Below, piece after piece: positions 15,753 through 22,203 of a stretch of DNA of 40,476 bases. Source of the stretch: Phycisphaerae bacterium (GTDB lineage: Bacteria > Planctomycetota > Phycisphaerae > UBA1845 > PWPN01); the NCBI GenBank assembly GCA_012719955.1, contig JAAXZI010000191.1, positions 1-40,476 on the forward strand. The letters run 5' to 3'. How positions within the stretch are numbered: the stretch's first letter is position 1; every line of letters begins with the position of its first letter. Below the pieces are notes generated by a model that saw nothing but the letters and a program-made list of their open reading frames with translations, was not told the origin of the DNA and searched no databases. A program made the position numbers and the translations under genes.

Positions 15753-16037
15753 TCACACTCCATACGTCACACTGTCTATCAAACACGCCACGTACGCATC
15801 GACCGCCACCGGCGTCGGGTGGAACGGCATGGCCGCCTCACGGCCTTCGCTGAACCCCACCCGGTCGCCGACCTGGGCGCCCAGTTCGTCATAGGCGACC
15901 ACAATGTCGCCGCCGCCCATCCGGTTCTCCCGCAACGATGCCGGATCGTGCGGGCGGATGACCAGGAATCGTCCGCCGACCAGCTTCGGGTCGACAGGGC
16001 TCAGTGTGAGCCGGCCGATGACTTCACCAATCCTCAC
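15753..16037 (-). CDS. BMC-P shell vertex protein (EutN/CcmL family), third in the locus
   Basis: A 94-residue pentamer-forming microcompartment protein that would cap shell vertices. It has the EutN/CcmL beginning MRIGEVIGRLTLS, LVGGRFLVIRPHD, and the GDIVVAYDELGAQVGDRVGFSEG core. The GTG at 16037 gives the normal family N-terminus and overlaps the end of the RpiB-like gene by 14 nt; a GTG at 16046 would add three residues. The overlap indicates translational coupling in the BMC-P / RpiB-like / BMC-P trio. Confidence 0.88.
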   Translation of the reverse strand: MRIGEVIGRLTLSPVDPKLVGGRFLVIRPHDPASLRENRMGGGDIVVAYDELGAQVGDRVGFSEGREAAMPFHPTPVAVDAYVACLIDSVTYGV

Positions 16038-16632
16038 GCCCGCCACTCCGTTCGGTCGCCTCGATCATGGCCGCCATCTCCGGCGGCGCCGAGGTCGCGC
16101 CGGCCATCAGCCGCTCTATCATCTGGCGGGTCTGGAACATGGCGTGACAGGTGGTGTCCACCACCAGCACGTTGATCCCCAGCTCCCGGCAGGCCTCCTC
16201 AACGGCCATCAGGCTCGTGCCCAGGGCCGCCCGGATGCCGTCATGCTTGTTCGCGACCACCAGCGGCACACACGCGTCAGTCGTGAACACCGCCCCTTTA
16301 CTGACCTCCCGGCGGTTGATCTTGCCGCATAACCGGCGAACAGCCGCGGCCAGGGGGACCGCACCCGGCGCCGCCGGGGCGATGATCTCCACCGGCCCGT
16401 TGAGCCGCTCGATCATCGAGCGAACCGCCCGCATCTCCGGCCGGTTGGGATCGAGCACAACGGCCAGCGTCGATTGCTTCGGCTCGCTGTCTTCCCAGAC
16501 AATAGGGACGGCATGGTCCTTGAACCAGTCGCGCGCCGCCGGCGTGATCAGCGCATTCCTCGGCAGGCGGATCGGATCACAGTTCCGCTGGAGTTCATCG
16601 AGCAACAGGGCTGTCACCACCGGCCGGCTCAT
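16024..16632 (-). CDS. RpiB/LacAB-like protein of the microcompartment locus, active-site Cys replaced
   Basis: A 202-residue protein. Residues about 1-45 hold a helix (VVTALLLDELQR) and ITPAARDWFKDH, a short motif I associate with other microcompartment proteins. Residues about 55-180 resemble ribose-5-phosphate isomerase B: AVVLDPNRPEMRAVRSMIERL, then VVANKHDGIRAALG matching the AANK-x-x-GIRAA core. In RpiB a Cys precedes GTGIG in this region; aligned position for position, the Cys is Thr here (FTTDACVPLVVANK) and another Cys lies four residues later. Its start overlaps the upstream BMC-P stop as ATGA. Function unknown: an altered isomerase, or a binding or scaffold role. Confidence 0.7.
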   Translation of the reverse strand: MSRPVVTALLLDELQRNCDPIRLPRNALITPAARDWFKDHAVPIVWEDSEPKQSTLAVVLDPNRPEMRAVRSMIERLNGPVEIIAPAAPGAVPLAAAVRRLCGKINRREVSKGAVFTTDACVPLVVANKHDGIRAALGTSLMAVEEACRELGINVLVVDTTCHAMFQTRQMIERLMAGATSAPPEMAAMIEATERSGGREDW

Positions 16633-16904
16633 GCCTTCCCTTCCATCAGGGCGGTCCCGTCATCCACAATGCCCATCACCCACCATCGGGCGGGCGAGTT
16701 GATATCCTGCACCATCTCACGGGCGAACTTGCCGTCGTTGCTGAGCACCACAATGTCGCCCGCCGAAGCTCCGAGCTGATCCAGGGCCAACACGGGATCG
16801 AGCGAAGCCGCGCGAATCGGCTCGACCACGAGCAATCGCGTCCCATTCAGGGACGGGTGCTTCGCCGTCGAAATCGCTTTGCCCACAACGCGGCCTAAAA
16901 CCAC
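16629..16904 (-). CDS. BMC-P shell vertex protein (EutN/CcmL family), second in the locus
   Basis: A 91-residue EutN/CcmL-type protein (MVLGRVVGKAISTAKHPSL, GTRLLVVEPI, ALDQLGASAGDIVVLSNDG). It starts at GTG 16904 with GGAGG seven bases upstream. The late WWVMGIVDD strand fits the family. Its stop overlaps the ATG of the RpiB-like gene by 4 nt (ATGA), so their synthesis is probably coupled and close to equal. With the other two BMC-P genes it could give mixed or specialised vertices. Confidence 0.88.
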   Translation of the reverse strand: MVLGRVVGKAISTAKHPSLNGTRLLVVEPIRAASLDPVLALDQLGASAGDIVVLSNDGKFAREMVQDINSPARWWVMGIVDDGTALMEGKA

Positions 16905-16920
16905 TACGCGTCCTCCGGAC

Positions 16921-16955
16921 GAAGTGAGAAATGAGAAGTGAGAAGTGAGAAGCTC
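16921..16955. repeat. Heptad array GAAGTGA
   Basis: About five 7-bp units (GAAGTGA, GAAATGA, GAAGTGA, GAAGTGA, GAAGCTC) abut the stop codon of the four-helix-bundle gene. The array at 17341-17368 on the other side of that gene is the reverse complement in type. Confidence 0.85.
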
Positions 16956-17313
16956 ACTTTCGCCTCCTCAGGTTCTTCTGCGTAGCTGTGAGTATGGCTA
17001 CCAATGCGTTCCACTCCGTCTTCAGACTGCCCAGCCGCGTCGCGGAAAGCAGCTTGTTGTTCTCGATCCTTCGCATCCAATACAACGTCTCGCGTGCTTC
17101 TCGAAGCGAGAGGCTGATCCTGTTGGTGTAATCCTTTCGCGTGATAACCGGCTGGGCTTCCTCGATGTTCGCCCCGACGCTTCCGGAGCTTCGGACGATC
17201 TGCCGCCCGATTACCGCCCCCGCCACATTCGAGGGCAAAGCCATGGCCATTTGAATCGTGCGGTCCACAGCTTCTTCCACTCGGGCCAACAGATCAGCAG
17301 TGGCGTAACCCAT
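16954..17313 (-). CDS. Four-helix-bundle protein (23S rRNA IVP / Avd-like family)
   Basis: A 119-residue all-helical protein. The pattern LPSNVAGAVIGRQIVRSSGSVGANIEEA, seen as IGRQIVRSSGSVGANIEEA, then RISLSLREARETLYWM, is the hallmark of the four-helix-bundle family first named from intervening sequences in 23S rRNA; the Avd protein of diversity-generating retroelements is a distant relative. The role of free-standing copies is unknown. It has no known microcompartment function and interrupts the shell/enzyme gene order. Inverted heptad arrays lie immediately on both sides, which suggests a separate insertion. No reverse transcriptase is nearby. Confidence 0.8.
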   Translation of the reverse strand: MGYATADLLARVEEAVDRTIQMAMALPSNVAGAVIGRQIVRSSGSVGANIEEAQPVITRKDYTNRISLSLREARETLYWMRRIENNKLLSATRLGSLKTEWNALVAILTATQKNLRRRK

Positions 17314-17340
17314 TAGTCAGACCTTGCGACACCCCCAACC

Positions 17341-17368
17341 TTTCTCACTTCTCACTTCTCACTTCTCA
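17341..17368. repeat. Heptad array CTTCTCA
   Basis: Four 7-bp units (TTTCTCA, CTTCTCA, CTTCTCA, CTTCTCA) lie 27 bp upstream of the four-helix-bundle start and 22 bp after the aldehyde dehydrogenase stop. It pairs in type with 16921-16955. Confidence 0.85.
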
Positions 17369-17389
17369 CCTTGCACACACGAGCACGCC

Positions 17390-18832
17390 TTACAGGATGC
17401 GGAGGTTATCCACCATCACACACCTTCGCACGCGGGTAAATGACAACGGGCTGGTCACTCCCTCGCCCGTGGGCGTGGCAATGCTGAAGCTGCCGAACCC
17501 TTCGCCGCCGTTGCCCAGGCCGGCCATGCTCGGGCCGTTCTTGATAAACAGCGTTGTGTTCACCGCCTTGCCCATCCTGGTCATGTGATCGACCGTCTGC
17601 GACCAGATAATGGCCGTATGGCCGAACCCGTGCTCGAACTTCACGGCCAGGTCGATGGCCTCGTTGATGCATCGGCAACGCATCACCGGCAGGAACGGCA
17701 TCATCTGCTCACAGGGCAGCCACGGGCTGTTCACGTCCACCTCTCCATAGAGGCAGATGACGCCCGCCGGCAGCTTCACGCCGACCGCATCGGCCAGCAC
17801 CTGCGGATCTTTGCCCACGAAGTTCTTGTTCGGCAGCCAGTGCCCGCTCTTCTCGTCCTTGTGCAGAGCTACCCGGGTGAGCGCGTCGATCTGCTCGCGA
17901 TTGAGACGATAGCCGCCATGCCGGCCCATCGCGTCGAGCAGCTTGTCGGCCACGCTGGCCACCACGAATACTTCCTTCTCGCCGATGCACAGCAGGTTGT
18001 TGTCGTAGGCGGCGCCCAGGAGAATGCCGGCCGCGGCCTTCTCGATGTCGGCCGTCTCGTCCACCACCACCGGCGGATTGCCCGGACCGGCCACGATGGC
18101 CTTCTTGTTGCTGGCCATGGCCGCCTTGGCCACGCCCGGCCCGCCGGTCACCACCAGCAGGCGGACGTCCGGATGCTTGAAGATCTGGGCGGCGGTCTCC
18201 AGCGTCGGCTTCTCGATGAGACAGATCAGGTTCTCCAGGCCGGTCTTCTCGCGGATGGCCCGTGCCCACGCCTGCGTGGCGATGGCCGCGCAGCGGGCCC
18301 CGGACGGATGCGGATTGACCACCAGCGTGTTGCCGGCTGCGATCATCATGATGGCGTTGCAGGCCAGCGTGGGAACCGAATGCGTCACCGGCGTGATCGC
18401 ACCCAGCACGCCAAACGGGGCGTACTCGGTCACGGTCAAGCCGTGATCGCCACTGACCGCCTCCGTCTTGAGCATCTCCATGCCCGGCACCTGGGCCGCC
18501 GAATGCAGTTTCTCGATCTTGTGGTCGAGCCGACCGATCTTCGTCTCTTCGAGTTCGATCCGGCCCCACTCCTCGGCGTTCTGAATGCACAAGTCGCGGA
18601 TGATCTGCACGACCTGGGCCCGCCTGGCCAGTCCGCCGGCCGCCAGTTGCTCCTGGGCCGCCTTGGCCGCCGCCACGGCCGAATCCACATCCTGGAACAG
18701 GCCGTCCACGCCGCCATAACCCGTGCCGTTGCCACGGCCATTGTGCCGCGCGCCCGCCACGCCGCCTGCCGTCAGCCGACTCAACACCTCGGTGACAACA
18801 TCTCGAATCAGCGTTTCATTGATCGTGCTCAT
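17390..18832 (-). CDS. pduP: CoA-acylating aldehyde dehydrogenase, PduP-like (microcompartment core enzyme)
   Basis: A 480-residue enzyme predicted to oxidise lactaldehyde (or propionaldehyde) to acyl-CoA with NAD+. The N-terminus is an amphipathic helix, NETLIRDVVTEVLSRL (about 5-20), followed by a Gly/Ala/Asn-rich linker to about 40, the classical PduP-type encapsulation peptide. The ALDH body shows ITPVTHSVPT, the Rossmann-like VTGGPGVAKAAMASNKKAI, PGNPPVVVDETAD and the catalytic Cys in NNLLCIGEKEV. The ATG at 18832 is chosen because it begins this helix. In the pathway it supplies acyl-CoA to PduL. Confidence 0.92.
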   Translation of the reverse strand: MSTINETLIRDVVTEVLSRLTAGGVAGARHNGRGNGTGYGGVDGLFQDVDSAVAAAKAAQEQLAAGGLARRAQVVQIIRDLCIQNAEEWGRIELEETKIGRLDHKIEKLHSAAQVPGMEMLKTEAVSGDHGLTVTEYAPFGVLGAITPVTHSVPTLACNAIMMIAAGNTLVVNPHPSGARCAAIATQAWARAIREKTGLENLICLIEKPTLETAAQIFKHPDVRLLVVTGGPGVAKAAMASNKKAIVAGPGNPPVVVDETADIEKAAAGILLGAAYDNNLLCIGEKEVFVVASVADKLLDAMGRHGGYRLNREQIDALTRVALHKDEKSGHWLPNKNFVGKDPQVLADAVGVKLPAGVICLYGEVDVNSPWLPCEQMMPFLPVMRCRCINEAIDLAVKFEHGFGHTAIIWSQTVDHMTRMGKAVNTTLFIKNGPSMAGLGNGGEGFGSFSIATPTGEGVTSPLSFTRVRRCVMVDNLRIL

Positions 18833-18853
18833 GGTTCCAATCCGCAAGCCGCA

Positions 18854-19029
18854 TTTCGAATCTGAAGGGTTGAATCTCAGATTTCAGAATTTCAAATTTC
18901 AAATCTCAAATTTCAGATCTTGGATTTCAAATCCCGACTCTCAAATTTGGAATTTCGAATCTCAAATCTGAAATTTCGAATCTGAAATCCCAAATCTCGA
19001 ATCGCCAATCCGCAATTCGACATCTCAAA
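18854..19029. repeat. AT-rich heptad array (TTTCAAA/TCTCAAA/TCTGAAA)
   Basis: More than twenty 7-bp units such as TTTCAAA, TCTCAAA, TTTCAGA, TTTCGAA and TCTGAAA run with few slips from just upstream of the aldehyde dehydrogenase start. The composition (AT-rich) contrasts sharply with the GC-rich genes. A sister array is at 21660-21736. Confidence 0.8.
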
Positions 19030-19032
19030 CCC

Positions 19033-19087
19033 ACTTGAGACCAACTTGAGATCAACTTCAAATCAACTCCAGACCACCTTCAGACCA
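19033..19087. repeat. 11-bp tandem array, five units
   Basis: Five contiguous 11-bp units: ACTTGAGACCA, ACTTGAGATCA, ACTTCAAATCA, ACTCCAGACCA, CCTTCAGACCA. It lies between the heptad array and the stop codon of the BMC-P gene. Confidence 0.85.
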
Positions 19088-19107
19088 ACGCGGTCAAGTC
19101 CGTTTCT

Positions 19108-19416
19108 TCAACTCTGTTTCTTATAAACTTCCTGACGCCCCATCTGGATCGCATCGATGATGCCAACCACTACCGCATCCGTCGGCACATCGCCGGTGAC
19201 ATCCGTCAGCCGGGCCGAGCTGCCCTGCGTAACCAGCACGAGGTCGCCCTCGCCGGCCCCCAGGGCATCAATGACCACGGCCGACCGTCCGGTGCTGACC
19301 AGCTCGTTGGTTCCGCCCTTGGCGTTGTACACGTCCACGAGCAGCAGCTTCTTGCCCACGACGGTCTTGACCTTCTGGGTCGCCACCACGCTGCCGATCA
19401 CCTTGCCGATGAACAT
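19108..19416 (-). CDS. BMC-P shell vertex protein (EutN/CcmL family), first in the locus
   Basis: A 102-residue EutN/CcmL protein: MFIGKVIGSVVATQKV, GKKLLLVDVYNAKG, VVIDALGAGEGDLVLVTQGSSAR and a final AVVVGIIDAI strand. GGAGG precedes the ATG. It is closest to textbook EutN of the three vertex genes (the longer V-x-x-x-NELVSTGRS loop is typical). It lies downstream of the third BMC-H and upstream of the aldehyde dehydrogenase with repeat-filled gaps on both sides. Confidence 0.92.
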   Translation of the reverse strand: MFIGKVIGSVVATQKVKTVVGKKLLLVDVYNAKGGTNELVSTGRSAVVIDALGAGEGDLVLVTQGSSARLTDVTGDVPTDAVVVGIIDAIQMGRQEVYKKQS

Positions 19417-19453
19417 CTCAACGCCTCCTTACGCACCCGCTCGGCGGATGCGG

Positions 19454-19591
19454 AGTGAGAAGTACGAAGTGAGAAGTGAGCCGCTCTGATGCGATGAGGA
19501 GTGAGAAAGCCATTCACCATGTGCCCGCCAGAGCAGCTCACGCAACGCGCTTACGGCCGCACAGGCCCTCTCTCACTTCTCACCTCTCACT
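19454..19591. repeat. Inverted heptad arrays (GTGAGAA / TCTCACT)
   Basis: GTGAGAA, GTACGAA, GTGAGAA, GTGAGCC at 19454-19481 face TCTCACT, TCTCACC, TCTCACT at 19571-19591 across about 90 bp. They fill the gap between a BMC-P and a BMC-H gene. Confidence 0.8.
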
Positions 19592-19601
19592 TCCGCCGGC
19601 A

Positions 19602-19880
19602 TCAGCCGGCGGTCGGCAGCACGCGCTCGATCTCGCCGTGCGGGCGGGCGATCACGTTCACGCTCACCACTTCGCCGACCTTGGCCGCCGCGGCCGAACC
19701 GGCGTCCACCGCCGCCTTCACCGCCGCCACGTCGCCTTCCAGGACCACGCTGCACAGGGCCGAGCCAACCTGCTTCCAGCCCCGGTAGCGCACGTTCGCC
19801 GCCTTCAGGGCCGCGTCCGTCGCCTCCACCAGCGCGACCAGCCCGCGCGTCTCAATCATTCCAATTGCCTGCTGTGCCAT
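19602..19880 (-). CDS. BMC-H shell hexamer protein (pore motif GSA)
   Basis: A 92-residue single-domain BMC protein forming hexameric shell tiles. The family core is intact: AIGMIETRGLVALVEATDAALKAANV at the start, [13 protein letters not shown] and VISVNVIARPH-like end (VVSVNVIARPHGE). GGAG lies about 9 bases before the ATG. At the pore position, where paralogues here read GGG and GRG, it has VGSALCS, so its pore should differ in size or chemistry. It follows the kinase gene. Confidence 0.93.
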   Translation of the reverse strand: MAQQAIGMIETRGLVALVEATDAALKAANVRYRGWKQVGSALCSVVLEGDVAAVKAAVDAGSAAAAKVGEVVSVNVIARPHGEIERVLPTAG

Positions 19881-19895
19881 TGCATAAGCTCCTTA

Positions 19896-19965
19896 GCGTT
19901 CAGCATTCAGCGTCCAGCCAGCCATCAGCTTCGTCAAGCTGATCGCTGACCGCTGATTGCTGACC
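19896..19965. repeat. Inverted heptad arrays (GTTCAGC / GCTGACC)
   Basis: GTTCAGC, ATTCAGC, GTCCAGC on the left and GCTGATC, GCTGACC, GCTGATT, GCTGACC (19938-19965) on the right. The right array runs up to the stop codon of the kinase gene at 19967. Confidence 0.8.
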
Positions 19966-19966
19966 G

Positions 19967-21115
19967 CTATTTCCTCAACACTTCACACGTTTGCCTTGCG
20001 ACAATCAATTCCTCGTTCGTCGGGACCACCATGATCTTGACCCGCGAATCGTCGGCCGAGATCAGCGCCTCCTGGCCGCGGACCTCGTTCCGCTTCGGGT
20101 CCAGCCGGATCCCGGCGTAATCCATCCGGCCACAGATCGCCTGCCGGATGGCCGTTCCGTTCTCCCCGATCCCGCCGGTGAACACCAGCAGATCCGCCCC
20201 GTTGAGCACCGCCAGGTACGCGCCCACATAGTGCCTGACGGCCTCCACGAAGGCGTCCACCGCCAGCTTCGCCCGCTCGTTGCCCTGGGCCGCGGCGGCC
20301 TCAACCTCGCGCATGTCGTTGCTCACGCCGCTGATGCCCAGCAGCCCGCCGCCCTTGGCCATGGCCGCGAGCGCGTCTTCGAGCGTGAGCCCGAACCGCG
20401 GCAAGACCTTCAGCAGGCAGTACGGATCGAAGTCGCCCACCCGGTTGTTGTGCGGCAGACCCGACTGCGGCGTAGTCCCGAAGCTGCAGGCCACGCTCCT
20501 GCCGTTCTCGATCGCACAGACGGAGCTGCTGCCGCCCAGGTGACAGGAGATCACCCGCAAGTCTTGCCGCCCCATCAGTTCCGCGGTGCGCACCGCGATG
20601 TAGCGGTGGCTGGCCCCGTGGAACCCGTAGCGCCGCGCGCCCGCCTGCGTCCACTCCCACGGCACCGCATAGGTCGTGCGCGACGCGGGGATGCTCTGGT
20701 GAAAAGCCGTCTCAAACGCCGCCACTTGGGGCACCTCCGGCAGTCTGCCAGCGAACGCCTTCATCGCGGCCACGTAGGGCGGGTTGTGCGCGGGGGCGAC
20801 GTCAAAGAACTCGGTCATGGTGGCGATGACCTCATCGGTCACCCGCACCGCACCGGAGATCGGCCCGCCATGCACGGCCTTGAACCCGATGGCGTCGATC
20901 TTCACGTTCGGGTCCGGCAGCAGGGCCAGGCACTTGTCGATGGCCTGTCCGTGGTCGGCGATCGGCCCTGTCCAGCTCGCGGCGCCGACCTTGACGGCCG
21001 CGTCGTCGCGTCCGATGCGGTCCACGCCGCCCCGGGCCAGTTCGCGTTCGCCGTTCATGTCGAACAGCCGGAACTTGAAAGAGGTGCTGCCGATGTTGGC
21101 TACCAGAACGATCAT
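19967..21115 (-). CDS. ackA: Acetate/propionate-kinase-family enzyme (possible lactate kinase of the microcompartment)
   Basis: A 382-residue member of the acetokinase family, expected to make ATP from the acyl-phosphate supplied by PduL. Conserved residues are kept: N7, S10, S12, K14 in NIGSTSFK, the PAHNPP and RRYGFHGASH histidines, NNRVGDFDP (Arg of R241 type) and FTGGIGENG (Glu of E384 type). Two positions differ from classical acetate kinase (Methanosarcina numbering): the R91 site reads Lys (AIGFKAVHGG, K79) and D148 reads Glu (AFETAFHQ, E135). This may fit a bulkier 2-hydroxyacyl substrate such as lactate; that is inference. The start ATG is preceded directly by a heptad array. Confidence 0.88.
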   Translation of the reverse strand: MIVLVANIGSTSFKFRLFDMNGERELARGGVDRIGRDDAAVKVGAASWTGPIADHGQAIDKCLALLPDPNVKIDAIGFKAVHGGPISGAVRVTDEVIATMTEFFDVAPAHNPPYVAAMKAFAGRLPEVPQVAAFETAFHQSIPASRTTYAVPWEWTQAGARRYGFHGASHRYIAVRTAELMGRQDLRVISCHLGGSSSVCAIENGRSVACSFGTTPQSGLPHNNRVGDFDPYCLLKVLPRFGLTLEDALAAMAKGGGLLGISGVSNDMREVEAAAAQGNERAKLAVDAFVEAVRHYVGAYLAVLNGADLLVFTGGIGENGTAIRQAICGRMDYAGIRLDPKRNEVRGQEALISADDSRVKIMVVPTNEELIVARQTCEVLRK

Positions 21116-21118
21116 AAG

Positions 21119-21202
21119 TTCTCAGTTTTCAGTTCTCAGTTTTCAGTTCTTCAGTCCGGTACCGCCGCCTGCGGAATCCAAAACTGACAACTGACAACCG
21201 AT
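21119..21202. repeat. Heptad arrays TTCTCAG/TTTTCAG and AACTGAC
   Basis: TTCTCAG, TTTTCAG, TTCTCAG, TTTTCAG at 21119-21146 and AACTGAC, AACTGAC, AACCGAT at 21182-21202, roughly inverse in type. The left array begins 3 bp upstream of the kinase start codon and so provides the leader where a ribosome-binding site would sit (GAGAA on the minus strand). Confidence 0.75.
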
Positions 21203-21228
21203 GACTGAAAACGCTCTCCAATTCGCGG

Positions 21229-21495
21229 TTACAGAATCACTCCGTACAGCCCTTCATGCGGCCGGGCGATCACGTGTGCGCTGATCAGCTCACCGACACG
21301 GCTGGCCGCCTCGGAACCGGCATCCACCGCCGCCTTGACGCTGCCCACGTCGCCGCGAACCACCGTCGTCACCATGCCGCCGCCGATCTGGATCACTTTG
21401 ACCAGCTCGACGTTCGCGGCCTTGGACATCGCATCCGAGGCCTCGACCAGCCCCGTGAAGCCCATTGTCTCAATCATGCCAATTGCATCAGCCAT
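21229..21495 (-). CDS. BMC-H shell hexamer protein (pore motif GGG)
   Basis: An 88-residue BMC-domain protein: [29 protein letters not shown] opening (shown by [10 protein letters not shown] and [10 protein letters not shown]), [15 protein letters not shown] and [12 protein letters not shown]. The GGG pore is the most common one in BMC-H proteins. GGAG is about 10 bases before the ATG. It is the shortest of the three hexamer genes and has no tail beyond the domain. Confidence 0.93.
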   Translation of the reverse strand: MADAIGMIETMGFTGLVEASDAMSKAANVELVKVIQIGGGMVTTVVRGDVGSVKAAVDAGSEAASRVGELISAHVIARPHEGLYGVIL

Positions 21496-21570
21496 GAAAA
21501 TCCGCTCCAGTTCTGCCCGTTATGAAATCTGAGCTCCAGCACTTCCAAGCCGGGATCCAGGAATCCGCTT

Positions 21571-21653
21571 GCCGACCAGACGTTACGACCGGTTATGTTT
21601 GCCGATCAGGCATTGCAACCGGTGTGTCTGCCGATCAGACGTTGCGGCCGGTA
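21571..21653. repeat. ~30-bp direct repeat, three units
   Basis: Three imperfect units starting GCCGACCAGACGTTACGACC, GCCGATCAGGCATTGCAACC and GCCGATCAGACGTTGCGGCC at 21571, 21601 and 21630. They lie between two BMC-H genes. Confidence 0.7.
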
Positions 21654-21659
21654 GCTGGG

Positions 21660-21736
21660 TTCCGAATCTGAAATTTCAAATCTGAAATCTCAAATTTGAA
21701 ATTTGAGATCTCAAATCTGAATTCCCGACTCCGCAA
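21660..21736. repeat. AT-rich heptad array (TCTGAAA/TTTCAAA/TCTCAAA)
   Basis: About ten 7-bp units (TCTGAAA, TTTCAAA, TCTGAAA, TCTCAAA, TTTGAAA, TTTGAGA, TCTCAAA, TCTGAAT, TCCCGAC, TCCGCAA) end exactly at the stop codon of the next BMC-H gene. It is the sister of 18854-19029. Confidence 0.85.
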
Positions 21737-22036
21737 CTACTTCTTCGCCGCCGCCTTTCCGTTCCCTCCCGGGATCATCGCGTTCAGATCATCGTGCGGC
21801 CGGGGGATGACGTGCACGCTGATCACCTCGCCGACCTTGGCCGCCGCAGCCGCGCCGGCGTCCGCCGCCGCCTTGACCGCCGCCACGTCACCGCGAATGA
21901 ATCCGGTCACGTATCCGCGCCCGACCTTCTCATACCCGACCAGCCGGACATTGGCCGCCTTCAGCATCGCGTCCGCCGCTTCGATCAGCGACACGAGGCC
22001 TTTGGTTTCGATCATTCCCAATGCTTCAAGAGCCAT
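21737..22036 (-). CDS. BMC-H shell hexamer protein (pore motif GRG)
   Basis: A 99-residue BMC-domain protein with [21 protein letters not shown] (seen as [10 protein letters not shown]), [16 protein letters not shown] and [12 protein letters not shown]. The pore reads GRG, which would place an arginine ring at the hexamer pore. A short Lys/Ala/Gly tail ([10 protein letters not shown]) extends beyond the domain. AGGAG lies 9 bases upstream of the ATG. It is the first shell gene after pduL. Confidence 0.93.
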   Translation of the reverse strand: MALEALGMIETKGLVSLIEAADAMLKAANVRLVGYEKVGRGYVTGFIRGDVAAVKAAADAGAAAAAKVGEVISVHVIPRPHDDLNAMIPGGNGKAAAKK

Positions 22037-22063
22037 TGCTCAACTCCTTGTATTTGCTCATGC

Positions 22064-22190
22064 TGTCAGTGGTCAGTTGTTGGGTGATTTGTCCTTGGTC
22101 CTTTGTTCTTTGTCCTTTGTCATTCGTCCTGCGTTCATTGGCTGATCCTGCCGAATGCAAACAACCAAGGACAAAGAACCAAGAACCAAA
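22064..22190. repeat. Heptad arrays GTCAGTG, GTCCTTT and inverse AACCAAG
   Basis: A brief GTCAGTG/GTCAGTT run is followed by seven 7-bp units at 22091-22139 (GTCCTTG, GTCCTTT, GTTCTTT, GTCCTTT, GTCATTC, GTCCTGC, GTTCATT). The inverse array AACCAAG, GACAAAG, AACCAAG, AACCAAA is at 22163-22190. The two arrays can form a long hairpin between pduL and the first BMC-H gene. Confidence 0.8.
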
Positions 22191-22203
22191 AACAACGCTC
22201 CAA

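Noticed and set aside
16954..17313. Avd of a diversity-generating retroelement
   Set aside because: No reverse transcriptase, template repeat or variable repeat is visible in the window; the free-standing four-helix-bundle family is the safer call.
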